Part shown: positions 22,938-33,841 of the stretch, piece after piece
Layout: each line of letters begins with the position of its first letter
How positions within the stretch are numbered: the stretch's first letter is position 1
The notes under the pieces: model-generated
Seen by the model: only the letters and a program-made list of their open reading frames with translations
The model's database searches: none
Told to the model about the DNA's origin: nothing
Assembly (NCBI GenBank): GCA_036250195.1
Contig: JAVHZZ010000006.1
Location: 74,321,869-74,385,868, forward strand
DNA length: 64,000 nt
Direction of reading: 5' to 3'
Origin: Mixophyes australis
Lineage: Eukaryota; Chordata; Amphibia; Anura; Limnodynastidae
Position numbers and translations under genes: made by a program

Positions 22938-22959
22938 GTTGTATCTTTAGACATATATC

Positions 22960-23580
22960 AAATCAATCTAACCCTGTTATTGTAGAAATGGATGCACTAA
23001 ATCTATGCAACTGTTATACAGTATGTCGCAACCAAAGAAAATAATTTTCCACGACCATTTCAATCCTCTTAAAGTCCCACAACCATGCCTATTCTTATAT
23101 CTGTAAAATAACAACCAAAGAACCCTTTATTGACTTTAATTTAGCACATCTATTAAAGTTTTATAACCAGGACAACCTGTAGCGATTTAAAGTTTTTTAA
23201 CTTATAGAAAAATGTTCAAGATATTTTGCAAACTACAATTGAAGTGAATGCACATACGGCCATGTCTGCTCATTGTCAGCCATGTCTGCTCATTGTCAGC
23301 CATATTTTCTATATTGTCTTAATGATCATGTGTTGCCATGGCATTTTATGTGACATCATTAAAATAATTCTAACCCTGTTATTGTATAAATCGATGCAGT
23401 AAATGTATGCGACTGTAATATGTTGCAACATAAAAAAAATAGTTTATCGTAACCATTTAACGCCACTAAAAATCCAGTGACGGTGTCTATTCTTATTACT
23501 GTAAAGTAACTGACAACCAAAGAATACTTTGTTGTCTTTAGTTTAGTACATATGTTAAACTTTTATAAATCTGATTGCCA
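22960..23580. repeat. Old direct duplication of about 220 bp
   Basis: The segment 22960-23175 (TCTAACCCTGTTATTGTAGAA... ACAACCAAAGAA...) is repeated with many substitutions at 23370-23580, about 405 bp on. Between them CATGTCTGCTCATTGTCAGC occurs twice in tandem (23261, 23281) and once more at 20846. Confidence 0.7.
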
Positions 23581-23716
23581 ATTGTCTTTGTTATTGTGAG
23601 GGGCTGGTCTTAAAACCCAACTGCTTTTTCAAAGCAACCAGTTTTACAGTTTTTATTGTGTACTTCATTATATTAACTCGTTCTAGGGAGCGTAGGAGTC
23701 TTTTTTTTCTCCACAG

Positions 23717-23909
23717 GAGCAGACAGGAAGATCTACATGCTCAAACTTCCAGTGATGAAGAAGTGGATCAGACCCGTCTTCTCCCTGAACCCGTCGCAGC
23801 AACTAGAACATCCGCCATTCCGGAGGAGGGAGAGAAGATGAAGAACATGATGGAAAGTGAAGAAGGCGATGCAGAGCGCAGAGCATTGCTCAGCGAGGGC
23901 CGCGATTAA
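23717..23909 (+). CDS. Candidate terminal coding exon of an unidentified host gene
   Basis: A textbook 3' splice site (a T9 tract, then CTCCACAG) ends at 23716. The frame starting in split codon phase reads SRQEDLHAQTSSDEEVDQ, RLLPEPVAATRTSAIPEEG, then an acidic tail ending RRALLSEGRD and TAA (23907-23909). About 64 residues: hydrophilic and acidic, with SSDEE and LLPEP like the cytoplasmic tail of a membrane transporter or receptor. The exon is less AT-rich than its surroundings and is followed by AATAAA at 24097. No upstream exon of the same gene is recognised in the window; the preceding intron would be more than several kilobases. Family not recognised. A processed or transposon-borne exon is the alternative. 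Confidence 0.55.
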
Positions 23910-24120
23910 CTGAAGGAGAAAACAAAGTTTTAATTACCCAGTTACCGATTTTTCTTTATTAGCATCCTTCGCTATAGCCAGTTGTAATAATTACCCTCGT
24001 TATTTTAAAAATGAAACTTTAAAGATCTCTATTAAATGTCACCTATATAGCAATACAATGATATCTATGATCTCATGCTCATGTATGTTATAGTCCAATA
24101 AAGTGTTCTGTCTCCATTTT
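23910..24120 (+). promoter_or_regulatory. Candidate 3' UTR with poly(A) signal
   Basis: Follows the stop at 23909. AATAAA at 24097-24102 is followed by the GT-rich GTGTTCTGTCTCCATTTTGG, a plausible cleavage and polyadenylation site about 15-20 bp on. Confidence 0.55.
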
Positions 24121-24198
24121 GGTTTTACATCCATTTCAATTTTATTTTTATTTTTTTATTAAGGCAATGTTTTGTTAACTTTATTAGTTTGTGTAAAC

Positions 24199-24372
24199 CA
24201 GTATTTCTTAACTGGAGTAGTCCCCACGCACCTCCTAACAGCTCATTTTTTGAGGATTTTTGTCTGTGAAACAGATAATTACTGACCCAGCCAAGTAGAC
24301 TTAGCATTATTAAAGAAATCCTGAAAACATGAGCTGTCGGGGGTGCATGAGGACTGAGGTTAAGAAACACTG
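24199..24372. mobile_element. Short hAT-like MITE
   Basis: Ends CAGTATTTCTTAACTGG and GAGGTTAAGAAACACTG; flanks GTGTAAAC and GTATAGAC agree at 6 of 8 positions. Interior shares AAATCCTGAAAA-ATGA with the element at 25597. Confidence 0.75.
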
Positions 24373-24380
24373 GTATAGAC

Positions 24381-25127
24381 CCTGCGCTTCTTCCTCCAAT
24401 GGTTTTTTTTTTTTCTGTTAATAACAAATACAATCAATCAATAAACTGACATTTATATTTTTCCAGGTAACTATGGTTTTAGTCAAGTTGTGAACTAATG
24501 CTATTGGCTTTCCACTACTCTTTGTAATTACATTTTTTTTGTGTGTGTGCTTTTGTAATGGTTTAGTCTTCTTCGGCACTTAGCAACCTATGTAATCAAA
24601 GTGTAGGCTGGCATGTTTTTTTTCTCTTTTCTCTTGTTTCATCCCATTTTTGCCTGGCTTTGTCTTATTTATATTGGCTTCCCACTGCTCACTGCTGTAC
24701 TAATATCTACCTTTTCTTTTTTTTTTCCCCTTGGTGTAACGCTTTAGCTGCCCTTATTAACCAATTAAATCCAGAAATATAAGGTAATTTTCCGCTGATT
24801 TCTTAATTTCTTCTGATTTCCGCTACTGTTTTGTATTTCTTTAATTGTTTCACACTACTTTACCAATTTCCCCCTTGTTTTTATTTATTTATTTTAATCT
24901 CCTAAACCTTAATTATGCATTGAATTTGTTTCTCTTATTATGAAAAATGTATGAAAATATTTTATTTCCTCATTGAAGGTATTGTGACGTTATGAGAAGA
25001 TAATTGTTCCCAAAGCTCTCCAAACAAGCCACCGGTCAAGGAACAAAATCTGGACAACCATTTTGGAAGCAGTCTCATTGGTAAATGGTACCCTAGGACT
25101 GTGGAAACCTACAAGAAGAGATTCCTT
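24381..25127. other. Unannotated T-rich stretch
   Basis: Long T runs (24406-24415, 24716-24727) but no gene or repeat boundary recognised. Confidence 0.5.
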
Positions 25128-25284
25128 GGGGTAAATTTATCAAGCTGCGGGTTTGAAAAAGTAGAGATGTTGCCTATAGCAACCAATCAGATTCTAGCTG
25201 TCATTTTCTAGAATGTACTAAATAAATAACAACATGAATCTGGTTGGTTACTATAGGCAACATCTCCACTTTTTTAATCCCGCC
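25128..25284. mobile_element. Harbinger-like MITE, right end lost
   Basis: GGGGTAAATTTATCAAGCTG at the left, then the family core GTTTGAAAAAGT and TGTTGCCTATAGCAACCAAT with its inverse. The expected right terminus is replaced by unrelated DNA after about 25284. Confidence 0.8.
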
Positions 25285-25596
25285 TTTGGATACCGGTACT
25301 CCAAGGACTGCAGGTAGACCACAAAGGAGAAGATAGCCAACTCTTGCAGATTGTCCGGATGTAAGAAATAACGCCTAATCCAATTGAAGTAAAGGCAGGA
25401 GAAGATGAAGAATCATCTTAACACATTGGATGAAGATACGTTGCCTGTCAAAACCATGAAAGGACATGCCAAGTCTTTTAGTAAAATTTGTAATCAGTTA
25501 TTTTTTCTTACAATATATCCTAGATTATTTAAAAAATCCCATCCTCTAAGCTGAACTAACACATAACCTCTCACTAAACACTATCCTGATCTATAG

Positions 25597-25774
25597 CAGG
25601 GTTTTTAAACTTCAGTCCTTAACTACCAACTTAAGTTTTTATGGTCTCTGTTCATTTGAACAGCAGGATAATTCATGACTTAGCCAAATAGATGAATAAA
25701 CCTGTGTATCACTAATGAAATCCTGAAAATATGACCTGTTTGTGGTACTTGAGCACTAAACTCGAGAATCTCTG
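25597..25774. mobile_element. Short hAT-like MITE with exact 8-bp duplication
   Basis: Starts CAGGGTTTTTAAACTTCAGT, ends CTCGAGAATCTCTG; ATCTATAG at 25589-25596 and 25775-25782. Shares the interior GAAATCCTGAAAA motif with 24199-24372. Confidence 0.85.
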
Positions 25775-25782
25775 ATCTATAG

Positions 25783-26169
25783 TAATATCTAATAACTCAT
25801 AAAACTAGTTGTCTAATACCTATCCTGTCTTTTTCATGAATTATCAGCACCAAAAGAAGCAAAGAAAACTGAAGCTTACATCTAAAGGTAATTACCACAA
25901 TTATGTATATTAAAACAAAAAATATGTCTCATATTTATATAATTGAATATATTAATATAGATGAATAAGGAGTATGGGACCCAGTGAAACACAAAAAAAG
26001 ATGAAACACAACAAAAGTGGAAAAGTGAACCAAGAAAATGTTGCATACAGTAGGCCGCTTCTTGTCTTAAACCACTTGTTTGCAGATGCAGAACAAAAAC
26101 CAGACGTGCCACACAAAGTGTTTGTAAATTTTAAAACAATATCATATAATGTACCAAAGCAACATATAT
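25783..26169. other. Unannotated AT-rich stretch
   Basis: Short frames on both strands without any motif. Confidence 0.5.
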
Positions 26170-26450
26170 AAGAGGTTTAGCTGACATTTGCTGAAAATAG
26201 ATGGGAGTCTTCTTTAGCAATTTTTCATTATATGATGCGTGGATCTCTTTACCTTCTTCCTTTATGGCTGTAGGCATCATCAGTTGTACCTTGTATGGTC
26301 TGTTCAACCTCGGGTCGAGGGCTCCTTTCCTCAGGATCTTTTTAACAAGGACCAATTCTCCGGGCTGCACATCTGGTTCATTGGGAGGGCGTCAGCAACT
26401 TGTTAATGACTAGAGACAAGAGTGGTGTATAACTCATTTACATGCTCTAA
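26170..26450 (-). pseudogene. Endogenous retrovirus pol fragment (integrase C-terminal region)
   Basis: The minus-strand frame 26370-26131 starts QPGELVLVKKILRKG and continues with RLNRPYKVQLMMPTAIK and a degraded IHAS. This is the SH3-like C-terminal segment of gammaretrovirus-type integrase. Upstream codons to about 26450 continue it in other frames (EHVNELYTTLVSS, VADALP), with a stop and a frameshift. No LTR, env or complete reverse transcriptase is seen nearby. A weak protease-like MLVDTG motif on the same strand near 27190-27165 could belong to the same provirus. Inactive. Confidence 0.65.
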
Positions 26451-27490
26451 GTATTGTCCGATATGAAGAGACACACTGCCTATCTCACTGGATCAATCCA
26501 GAATTCAGAATCAATTTCGGTACATCCTTTAGATACCCAGTGTTCCATTTGTTGGTTTATAAATAGGGTCATCAAAATTAATATAGAAAAAGAACATTAT
26601 CTATTAAGTACTTTTTTTCCAATTTTAAAAACTCAGAACACTACATTGGACATGTATCCTAAACTATTACAGTGGAATCATAAAAAGATCTGACCATTCT
26701 CACTTGATTGGTTGCGTATGTCCCTTGAGAATATACACCCTTTTCCATGATTCCCTCTAAATTTAAAGCATATTCTGTTTTAAAAATAAATACTAGTAAT
26801 CTAACATTTTCTAATCTAGACTATGAAAAGATATCTTTTAACTCATTAATCATAATCACATATGCATGTACAGAACAGAATTTGAACAAACATTGTGTTG
26901 TTTAGATGAATCATAATGCAATTTTCATATAAAATATCAGTAGCAATAATAATCATGTCAACATTTGTCATACAAGGTAAAAACAAAAAAAACCAAAAGC
27001 ACATTGGAGGCATGTTACCAGTGATGTTCCTTTGGGGTCTGAAAAGACACTCATCGGGCGACTCCTGACCACTAGTGAGGCAGAATAAAACAAAAACCAA
27101 CAAACTGTGTATCAGCATGGGGGGCTATATGCTGAGACAGTTTGTGGTTAATAAGGACACAGGTAAGCCAGTGTCTACAAGCATAATTTTACCAGTTACC
27201 AATCTCATTCTTCCTTCTTAAATATAACCAATTATCACTGCAGTGTGGACTAAACAAAACAATTTGCAAAAAAATAAGCAAGCAGAAACATTTGGGAATG
27301 CACCATCAGGCAATTTTAACTTTCTCCAATTTAGTAAGAACTTCTGATGTAACAACTGACTGGTGTAGAGAGAGGATGGTGTTTACAACTCGCAATATGT
27401 TCTTTAACTAGCTACATAACTTCATGCTGGGTGGGATTCCTTGCTTTATTTTCTGTATTACAACATGATAAAGGCAGAGCTCTTTGCTCT
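26451..27490. other. Stretch with possible retroviral scraps
   Basis: Apart from the MLVDTG-like minus-strand codons near 27165-27190, nothing is recognisable. A 90-codon minus frame (27118-26846) begins with a hydrophobic segment but lies on the wrong side of the integrase scrap to be env. Confidence 0.35.
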
Positions 27491-27493
27491 TTA

Positions 27494-27772
27494 CAGGGGC
27501 GCACAGAGGATTGTCGGGGGAAGGGGGGGTTTCTCCCCGCCAACCCCCAAAAAAACCAAAAAAACCCGAGAGAGAGCTGCGTTTCGCCAGCGCTGTCCTA
27601 TACAGCAGCCGCGGCGCTGTCTAAGAAGCGTCTGCGGCGGTGCTGTATACAATACAGCACCACCGCGGACACTTCTTTGACAACGCCGCGGCTGCTGTAT
27701 AGGGCAGTGGCCACTTAGTTAGCGCAGGGGGGGTTTCTAGAGACTCAGAAACCCCCCCTGCATGCGCCACTG
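27494..27772. mobile_element. Foldback DNA element, hAT-like
   Basis: Ends CAGGGGCGCACAGAGG and CCTGCATGCGCCACTG. The centre is a long GC-rich foldback: CCTATACAGCAGCCGCGGCG pairs with CGCCGCGGCTGCTGTATAGG, and GCGGTGCTGTAT with ATACAGCACCACCGC. A CTTTA is found on both sides (27489-27493, 27773-27777), shorter than the 8 bp expected for hAT. Confidence 0.75.
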
Positions 27773-27777
27773 CTTTA

Positions 27778-28943
27778 ACTTCGCTGCTGGCCTAGGTGTG
27801 CTCCTCCCTTTTATCTCTCTGTCTGGAAACACACAATGGGTTAAAGGGAGACAAAACAGCAAATTTTCAAAATACAAGCAAGATTAAGCAATGACATTAA
27901 GATGAAATGAAACATTTTTTTTTTTTTAAATACTAATCAGATTTTCCATTTCAAAGCGCTTGTTTTACTGCTCCATGGAGACCTTTTAAATAAACTTAAA
28001 TTACAAAATAAATAAATACATTGATTCAAGACATATTTGCAAGTTTTTGTTTAAACCTCATGCTTTACCAAGCATGAATTTACAGTGGCTTATTATTAGT
28101 TTTCCTTCTCAAAACATTAAGCATCCATTTCTATCTATCTCCATTTTTATTATTGCTTTTTTTTTTTACATTATTGGGTATAGCTTAGTGCATTGCTCAT
28201 TTTTATAGGGCAGGGGTGTAATAAGTAAAGGGTTAGTGGATGGATTTATCCATTTAGTGTTCTAAAATACATAATTGTCTATTGTATTTGTTACTACATC
28301 CTGTGTTGTTTAGTATTTTTTTCTCCAGTTGACTTAACACATACACGTCAAGTATCCCTTTTATAGGAAAGGAGGTTGTTTTATTTTGTTTTTTCATTCA
28401 TACGCATACTCACATCCTCTGTGACTATATTTATGAAACATTATCAAGGTAGGTGAATTCTACTACACTAGTGACAGTCTGCCCCATTACTATATCCTAC
28501 CTTTATATAGAATGGTGAGGAAGAACCACACACTTTTCTTATAAAATTATGCAGAACTTTTAGGTTTTGTCAGACTGTAAAATTTACAATGATAAGTAAC
28601 AATTATCATTGTACTGGCCCAAATACCAGCATCACTTCCGTCCTTCATCTCCGGATGATGTCATTTCCGGTCAACAAGTAAACATATCCAAACATAAATT
28701 CTATTTTCATGTAAATACTATCTAATACTAAACCTCATAACATATCAAATTTACTTTATCTTTAGTAAAATATAATACACAAGTATGAGCCAATCACAAA
28801 TTTCTAACATTAGTACAAATCGAAAGGTAAGGCATTATCGAGCGCCATTTTATTGGTTGTTCCATATTGAAATAGGAGACATCTATTTTACATTTTGTTG
28901 GTGGTTTTCAGCCCCAATAGGTGACATAACATGTCAAATTCTA
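27778..28943. other. Unannotated AT-rich stretch
   Basis: No gene, RNA or repeat boundary recognised. Short frames only. Confidence 0.5.
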
Positions 28944-29045
28944 GTTAACATTTATTTAGTACAGACTATGACAGCTAGAATCTGATTGGTTGCTATAGGC
29001 AACATCTCCACTTTTTCAAACCCGCAGTTTAGTAAATATACCCCA
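28944..29045. mobile_element. Right half of a Harbinger-like MITE
   Basis: ATTTATTTAGTACAGACTATGACAGCTAGAATC, then GGTTGCTATAGGCAACATC and the terminus TTTAGTAAATATACCCC. The left half is not found. The gypsy C pol remnant starts at the next base. Confidence 0.8.
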
Positions 29046-30955
29046 AGGTTTACTACAGATCTCATATTAATATATCCCAACCCAGAACTTCTTTTTATCC
29101 CCTAGGCAGATGCCTCAGTTTCAGCAGTAGGGGCAATATTATCACAGAGAATAGGAGAGAAGATGCTTTTGCAGCCATGTGCTTTTTTCTCTCGTCAAAT
29201 GACTGCTTTTCAGAAAGGAATTATGATGTAGGAAATAAAGAACTATTAGCCATTGTGGCTGTACTTACTGAATGGAGACATTTGCTTGAAGGCACTGCAC
29301 ATCAAATATCTGTGCTTACTGACCACCGGAATCTAGAATTTGTTCAGTCTGCAAAAAGACTGTCTCCTCGACAAGCCAGATGGAGTTTATTTTTAAATCG
29401 TTTTGACTTTGTTATCTCTTTTAGACCTGGATCCAGAAATGGGAAAGCTGATGCTCTATCCAGAGCATATATGGAAGACTCACCACAGGTTGAGCCAGAA
29501 CAGACAATCCTCTCTAAGTCAAGTTTCCTGGGAGCTATTGGCATTGGCAAGCTGTTATCTGATATCAAAGAGGATTACAGAAAGGATCCAATCCTTTTAC
29601 ACTTAACCTATTGAGATGACATATGTAAGCATGAACATCGATTGTATGTACCAGCAGCAGCACGATTAAAAGTACTGCAATTTGTTCATGTCTCTAGACT
29701 GGCAGGACACACGGTTGTTTGCAAAACTCATGAATTATTATCTCGTTACTTCTGATGGCTGAAATACAAGGAGAATGTTAAAAGATTTGTATCATCCTGC
29801 AGCACTTGTGCCTGGTTTAAGACTCCCCGCACTGCCCCACTTGGACTTTTACAGCATTTGCCGGTCCCTTCTCATCCATGGGGTTCAATCACCATGGATT
29901 TTATTGTGGATTTACCATCATCCAAGGGTATAACTACAATCCTGGTGGTTGTAGATCGGCTCACTTTGTGCCCTGTCATGGACTTCCTTCTGCAAAAGAA
30001 ACAGCATAATTACTAATCAGGGAAGATTTTCGTCTACATGGAGTTCCTGAAGATGTAGTTTCTGACCAAGGAGTGCAATTTACTACACGTTTTTAGAAGC
30101 AGTTTTGTAGTGCTCTTACCATTAATATTAAATTATCAACTGCCTTCCATCCCCAATCCAATGGACAGACAGAATGCACCAACCAGACACTGGAACAATA
30201 CCTACAGTGCTACATTTGCCATCTGCAAGATGACTAGATTAATTTTCTGCCAATAGTTTTCATACAACAACTCGCAACACTCATCCACAAGACAAAGTCC
30301 TTTTTATGCCAATTTAGGGTATCATTCAAACCTACTACCCAATTTTCCACAGGATTCTTCCATTCCTGATGTTACATCTAGATTAGAGTTAATACAAAAT
30401 AATCTTGAAGTATTAGGAGAGACATTGCAACATGCTCAGGACAGTTATAAAAGAATTGCAGACAGGCATCTTAAAGATGCACCAGTTTTAAACATCGGAG
30501 ACAATGTTTGGGTTTCCACAAGAAATCTAAAAGTAAGCATGCCTACTTCTAAACTAGCGCCAAAATATATAGGTCTTTTTAAGATTTTGGCACAAGTCAG
30601 TTTATCTGCGTTTTAACTGGAATCCCAGGATCTATGAAGGTTCATCCTGCATTCCATGTTTCTTTACTGAAGCCAGTAATTCCAAATCCTTTTCTTGGTT
30701 GCACCTTGCCTCCTCCAGACCCTGTTCAAATTGATTAACATGAAGAATTTGTAGTATAGAAAACACTAGGTTCTCGATTATTTAGAATAAACTTCAATAT
30801 TTGATACAATGGCAGGGATATGGTCTGGAAGACAATTTCATGGGAACCAGAAGGGAATGTCCATGCACCTCAATTGCTGCATGAATTTCATCAAAGATAC
30901 CCAGAGAAATCCAGCAAAGCACTGTCTAGAGGACGTTATTGAAAGGGCGTAATAC
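29046..30955 (+). pseudogene. Gypsy C pol pseudogene, 3' half (RT end, RNase H, IN, chromodomain)
   Basis: Plus-strand frame starts inside the reverse transcriptase/RNase H junction (PNPELLFIP, a stop, ADASVSAVGAILSQ). RNase H follows with KELLAIVAVLTEWRHLLEG, LTDHRNLEF and KADALSRA (29177-29614). Integrase: HVSRLAGH, SSCSTCAWFKTPR and MDFIVDLPSSKG (29690-29930), then [10 protein letters not shown] (30150). GPY/F-type segment SKLAPKYIGLFKI (30550-30590). A chromodomain remnant with WQGYGLED and HAPQLLHEFHQRYPE in two frames (30810-30905). At least eight stops or frameshifts; gag, protease and most of the reverse transcriptase are missing. Different LTR and lower similarity than gypsy A, so a separate family. 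Confidence 0.85.
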
Positions 30956-31349
30956 TGTAAGGAATTACTTTGATATTTGCACCTCTGACCACTAGAGATC
31001 TCTGCATTCGTAAACATCAGATTTGCTCTTATCCAAGATAGCCAGAATGGAATCAAGGAGAATCCATCTTGGACCCTGTTTCCTGTTTGGGCCTACAATA
31101 GGTACTTCCTGGATCAGACATGTGCTTGAGTATTCTGCCTGCTCAGCTCCTGTTACTTGCTGCACTCCCTTGAATTCGTGACTACCCTGGTTGTGTACCG
31201 GCCTGGAAAATGTCTGATTACCTTGCTTGTGTACCAACCCGGCAAACTTCTGACTACTCTGCTTGTGTACCGACCCGGCAAATGTCTGACTACTCGCTGG
31301 ATATCTACTCGGCTATTGGGCTTCAGATAATACCACCAGTATCGTTACA
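30956..31349 (+). mobile_element. 3' LTR of gypsy C
   Basis: Begins TGTAAGGAATTAC just after a purine-rich tract (GAAAGGGCG, 30940) and ends ATCGTTACA, so the termini are TGTAA/TTACA. 394 bp. Contains a ~50-bp imperfect repeat with CTTGTGTACCRACCCGGC (31190-31285). The matching 5' LTR is absent. The Tc1 remnant begins immediately after it. Confidence 0.85.
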
Positions 31350-31351
31350 CT

Positions 31352-32170
31352 GGCATTAATGTAAGCACAAAATCTGTGTGGCAGGAGCTTAATGGAATAG
31401 ATTTCTATGGCCGAGAAGCTGCAGGCAAGCCTTACATCACCGTGACCAATGCCAAGCGTCGGATGGAGTGGTGGGAAGCACACAAACACTGGACTGTGGA
31501 GCAGTGGAAACATGTTGTGTGGCGTGACAAATCGCGCTTCTCTGTTTGGCAGTCAGATGGGTGAGTCTGGGTTTGGCGGATGCTGGGAGAACGTTACCTG
31601 CCTGCATTATGCCAACTGTGAAGTTTGGTGGAGGAGGAATAATGGTATGGGGCTGTTTTTCAGGATTTGCGCTAGGCCCCTTATCGTAAGTGAAGGGCAA
31701 TCTTAATGCTTCAGCATTCCAAGTCATTTTGGACAATGCTATACTTCCAACTTTGTGGTAACAGTTTGGGGAAGGCCCTTTTCTATTCCAACATGACTGT
31801 GCCCCAGTGCACAAAGCTAGAGCTACAAATACAGGGTTTGATGAGTTCACTGTGGAAGAACTTGACTGGCCCACACAGAAGCCTGACCTCAGCCCTATTG
31901 AACACCTATGGGATGAACTGGAAAGGAGATTGCGAGCCAGGTCTTCTAGTCCAACATCAGTGCTGACCTCATAAATGCTCTACAGAATGAATGAGCACAA
32001 ATTTCCACAGAAACACTCCAACATCTTGTGGAAAGTCTTCCAAGAAGAGTGGAAGCTGTTATCGCTGCAAAAGGGGGACCAACTCCAAAGTAAAATATAT
32101 GTATTTGAATACAATGTCATTACAGTCCCTGTTGGTGCAATGGTCAAGCGTCCGAATACTTTTGTCCATA
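31352..32170 (+). pseudogene. 5'-truncated Tc1/mariner transposase and right terminus
   Basis: Plus-strand pieces of a Tc1-type transposase: [50 protein letters not shown] (with the first catalytic Asp region), [14 protein letters not shown], then QHDCAPVHKA (second Asp) and DWPTQKPDLSPIEHLWDELE (the Glu of the D34E type). There is a stop at 31562 and frameshifts after 31700. The right end is the usual terminal repeat ending TCCGAATACTTTTGTCCATA. The N-terminal DNA-binding half and left terminus are missing, cut exactly at the gypsy C LTR. Confidence 0.88.
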
Positions 32171-32192
32171 TTGTGTATGTTTATATTTTCAG

Positions 32193-32297
32193 AAACACAG
32201 AGAGCCAGACAGATTGAGGAGTCCGTCCACCTTCGTGAATCAATCCCAGTAGTCACTGCTCATGAAGAATCCTCAACTTCCTCTTTTTCATCCACAC
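32193..32297 (+). pseudogene. Exon of an unidentified gene, left part, split by gypsy A
   Basis: A 3' splice site (TTTATATTTTCAG) ends at 32192. The frame in phase reads TQRARQIEESVHLRES, IPVVTAHEESSTSSFSS and stops only because gypsy A is inserted at 32297. The remaining seven bases of the exon follow the second target duplication, at 39374-39380, and are followed by GTAAGAAC, a good 5' splice site. With one copy of the CACAC duplication ignored, the frame crosses the site and ends on a codon boundary that fits the next exon. Acidic, Ser/Thr-rich, no domain recognised. Confidence 0.5.
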
Positions 32298-33841
32298 TGT
32301 CACGGGCACTAGGAGTCTTTGCCCAGGATATCACCAGATGATGTTCTTACCAGAGTAATATAGCTGGTACTATGATCCTCTGGTAGCAGGGTGACAATGG
32401 AACAGGAGAATCAGCAGATGGTGAGAGGATGCTCAAGGAAAGTCTATGACTAGCAGCAACTGGTGATGACTAGATGTATGTACACGAGGAACCAGATGGA
32501 CAAGTAAACGTGAGGAGAGTCAGTGGTCTGCGTACAGCAAGTTGTACCACTGCTATAGTAAGGAGGAATGTCCAGGAGTAGAGAGGAGGTAGTGAGAGTC
32601 AGTGGTCTGCGTATAGCAAGTTGTACCACTGTCTATAGTGAAGGAATGGATTCCAGGTGCAAGTAGGTAACGGGGAAGTCAGTGGTCTGCGTATAGCAAG
32701 TTGTACCACTGCTTATGTGAGAGGATACTTGAAACTGGTGCCACAGGGAAACAGGAGTCAGTGGTCTGCGTTCAGCAAGTTGTACCACTGCTATATATAA
32801 GTGAGGAGGGGCACGAGGAGATGAATGGAATGCTGAGGATACACGGGCACACAGTACTTGATCCCACGATGATAACCACAATATAATAATAACTGACAAG
32901 CGCTGCTAGAAGTATACAAAGTCACTATAGAGATCCAGGTAATAGGAAACAAAGTCAATAGTAACAATAGCTTCAGTAGATGGACGACTCCGGAGATGAA
33001 CACAACACAGTCCAGACGGATATGCAACACAATAGCAAAGTCAATGGAAAGTATGCATACCGCGGTTCAGGAGAGCAGGCTGTCAAGGAGACGTGCAGGG
33101 ATACCTGAACGGCTGAACGCCGGCAGGAGGAGAGACCACTGGAGGATAGAAGCGGTAATCAGGTTGGTGCAGTGCACGGAAGGTAACCAGTAATCAACGG
33201 AGCAATACTCAGGAAGCAGTAGTAAGTAAAACTGGAAACATGATGAACATGGGAGAGTTGAGGCTGTCTGGTATCCGGCAGTAGTAGCGGAGGCAGCGAA
33301 GGGCAGGCACGCTGAACACGGGAGAGTAGAGACGGTCTGGAATCCGGCAGCAGTAGCAGATATGAATCAGTGGAGAGCTGACACGATGAACACAGGAGAG
33401 TTGAGACGGACTGGAATCCGGCAGCAGTAGCAGATAGGAAACAGCTGCGTGCAGGCACGATGAACACAGGAGAGTTGAGACGGACTGGAATCCGGCAGCA
33501 GTAGCAGATAGGAAACAGCTGCGTGCAGGCACGATGAACACAGGAGAGTTGAAGTGGTCTGGAAACCACAATCGAAGTAAACAGGAATCAGCTGGAACTG
33601 AATACACGAGGAAACACAGGAACACCTTCAGAGGCTCATAGGGAATGAGACTCCAAGATCAGGCAACCAGGTAATGATCACAGGTGGTTTAAATAGGGAG
33701 GGTTGCCTGATCATCCAATCAATTAAAAGCAACAGGTACTGAAGGTTTCATAAGGGCTGCACATGCGCAGACCCTCAGGATGGCGGACGGCCACGGTTCC
33801 TGAACACAGGAGAAATGGCACTCACAGTTCGGTGAGTTACA
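32298..33841 (-). repeat. 3' LTR of gypsy A
   Basis: 1544 bp. Contains four copies of an 80-bp unit with CAGTGGTCTGCG...AGCAAGTTGTACCACTG (32519, 32598, 32678, 32758) and a 74-bp minisatellite with GATGAACACAGGAGAGTTGA (33385, 33459, 33533). Long minus-strand frames across the minisatellites (33159-33625) are artefacts. Confidence 0.93.

Noticed and set aside
33159..33625. 136- and 138-codon open frames on the minus strand
   Set aside because: Products of the 74-bp LTR minisatellite read in two frames; both repeat the same motif.
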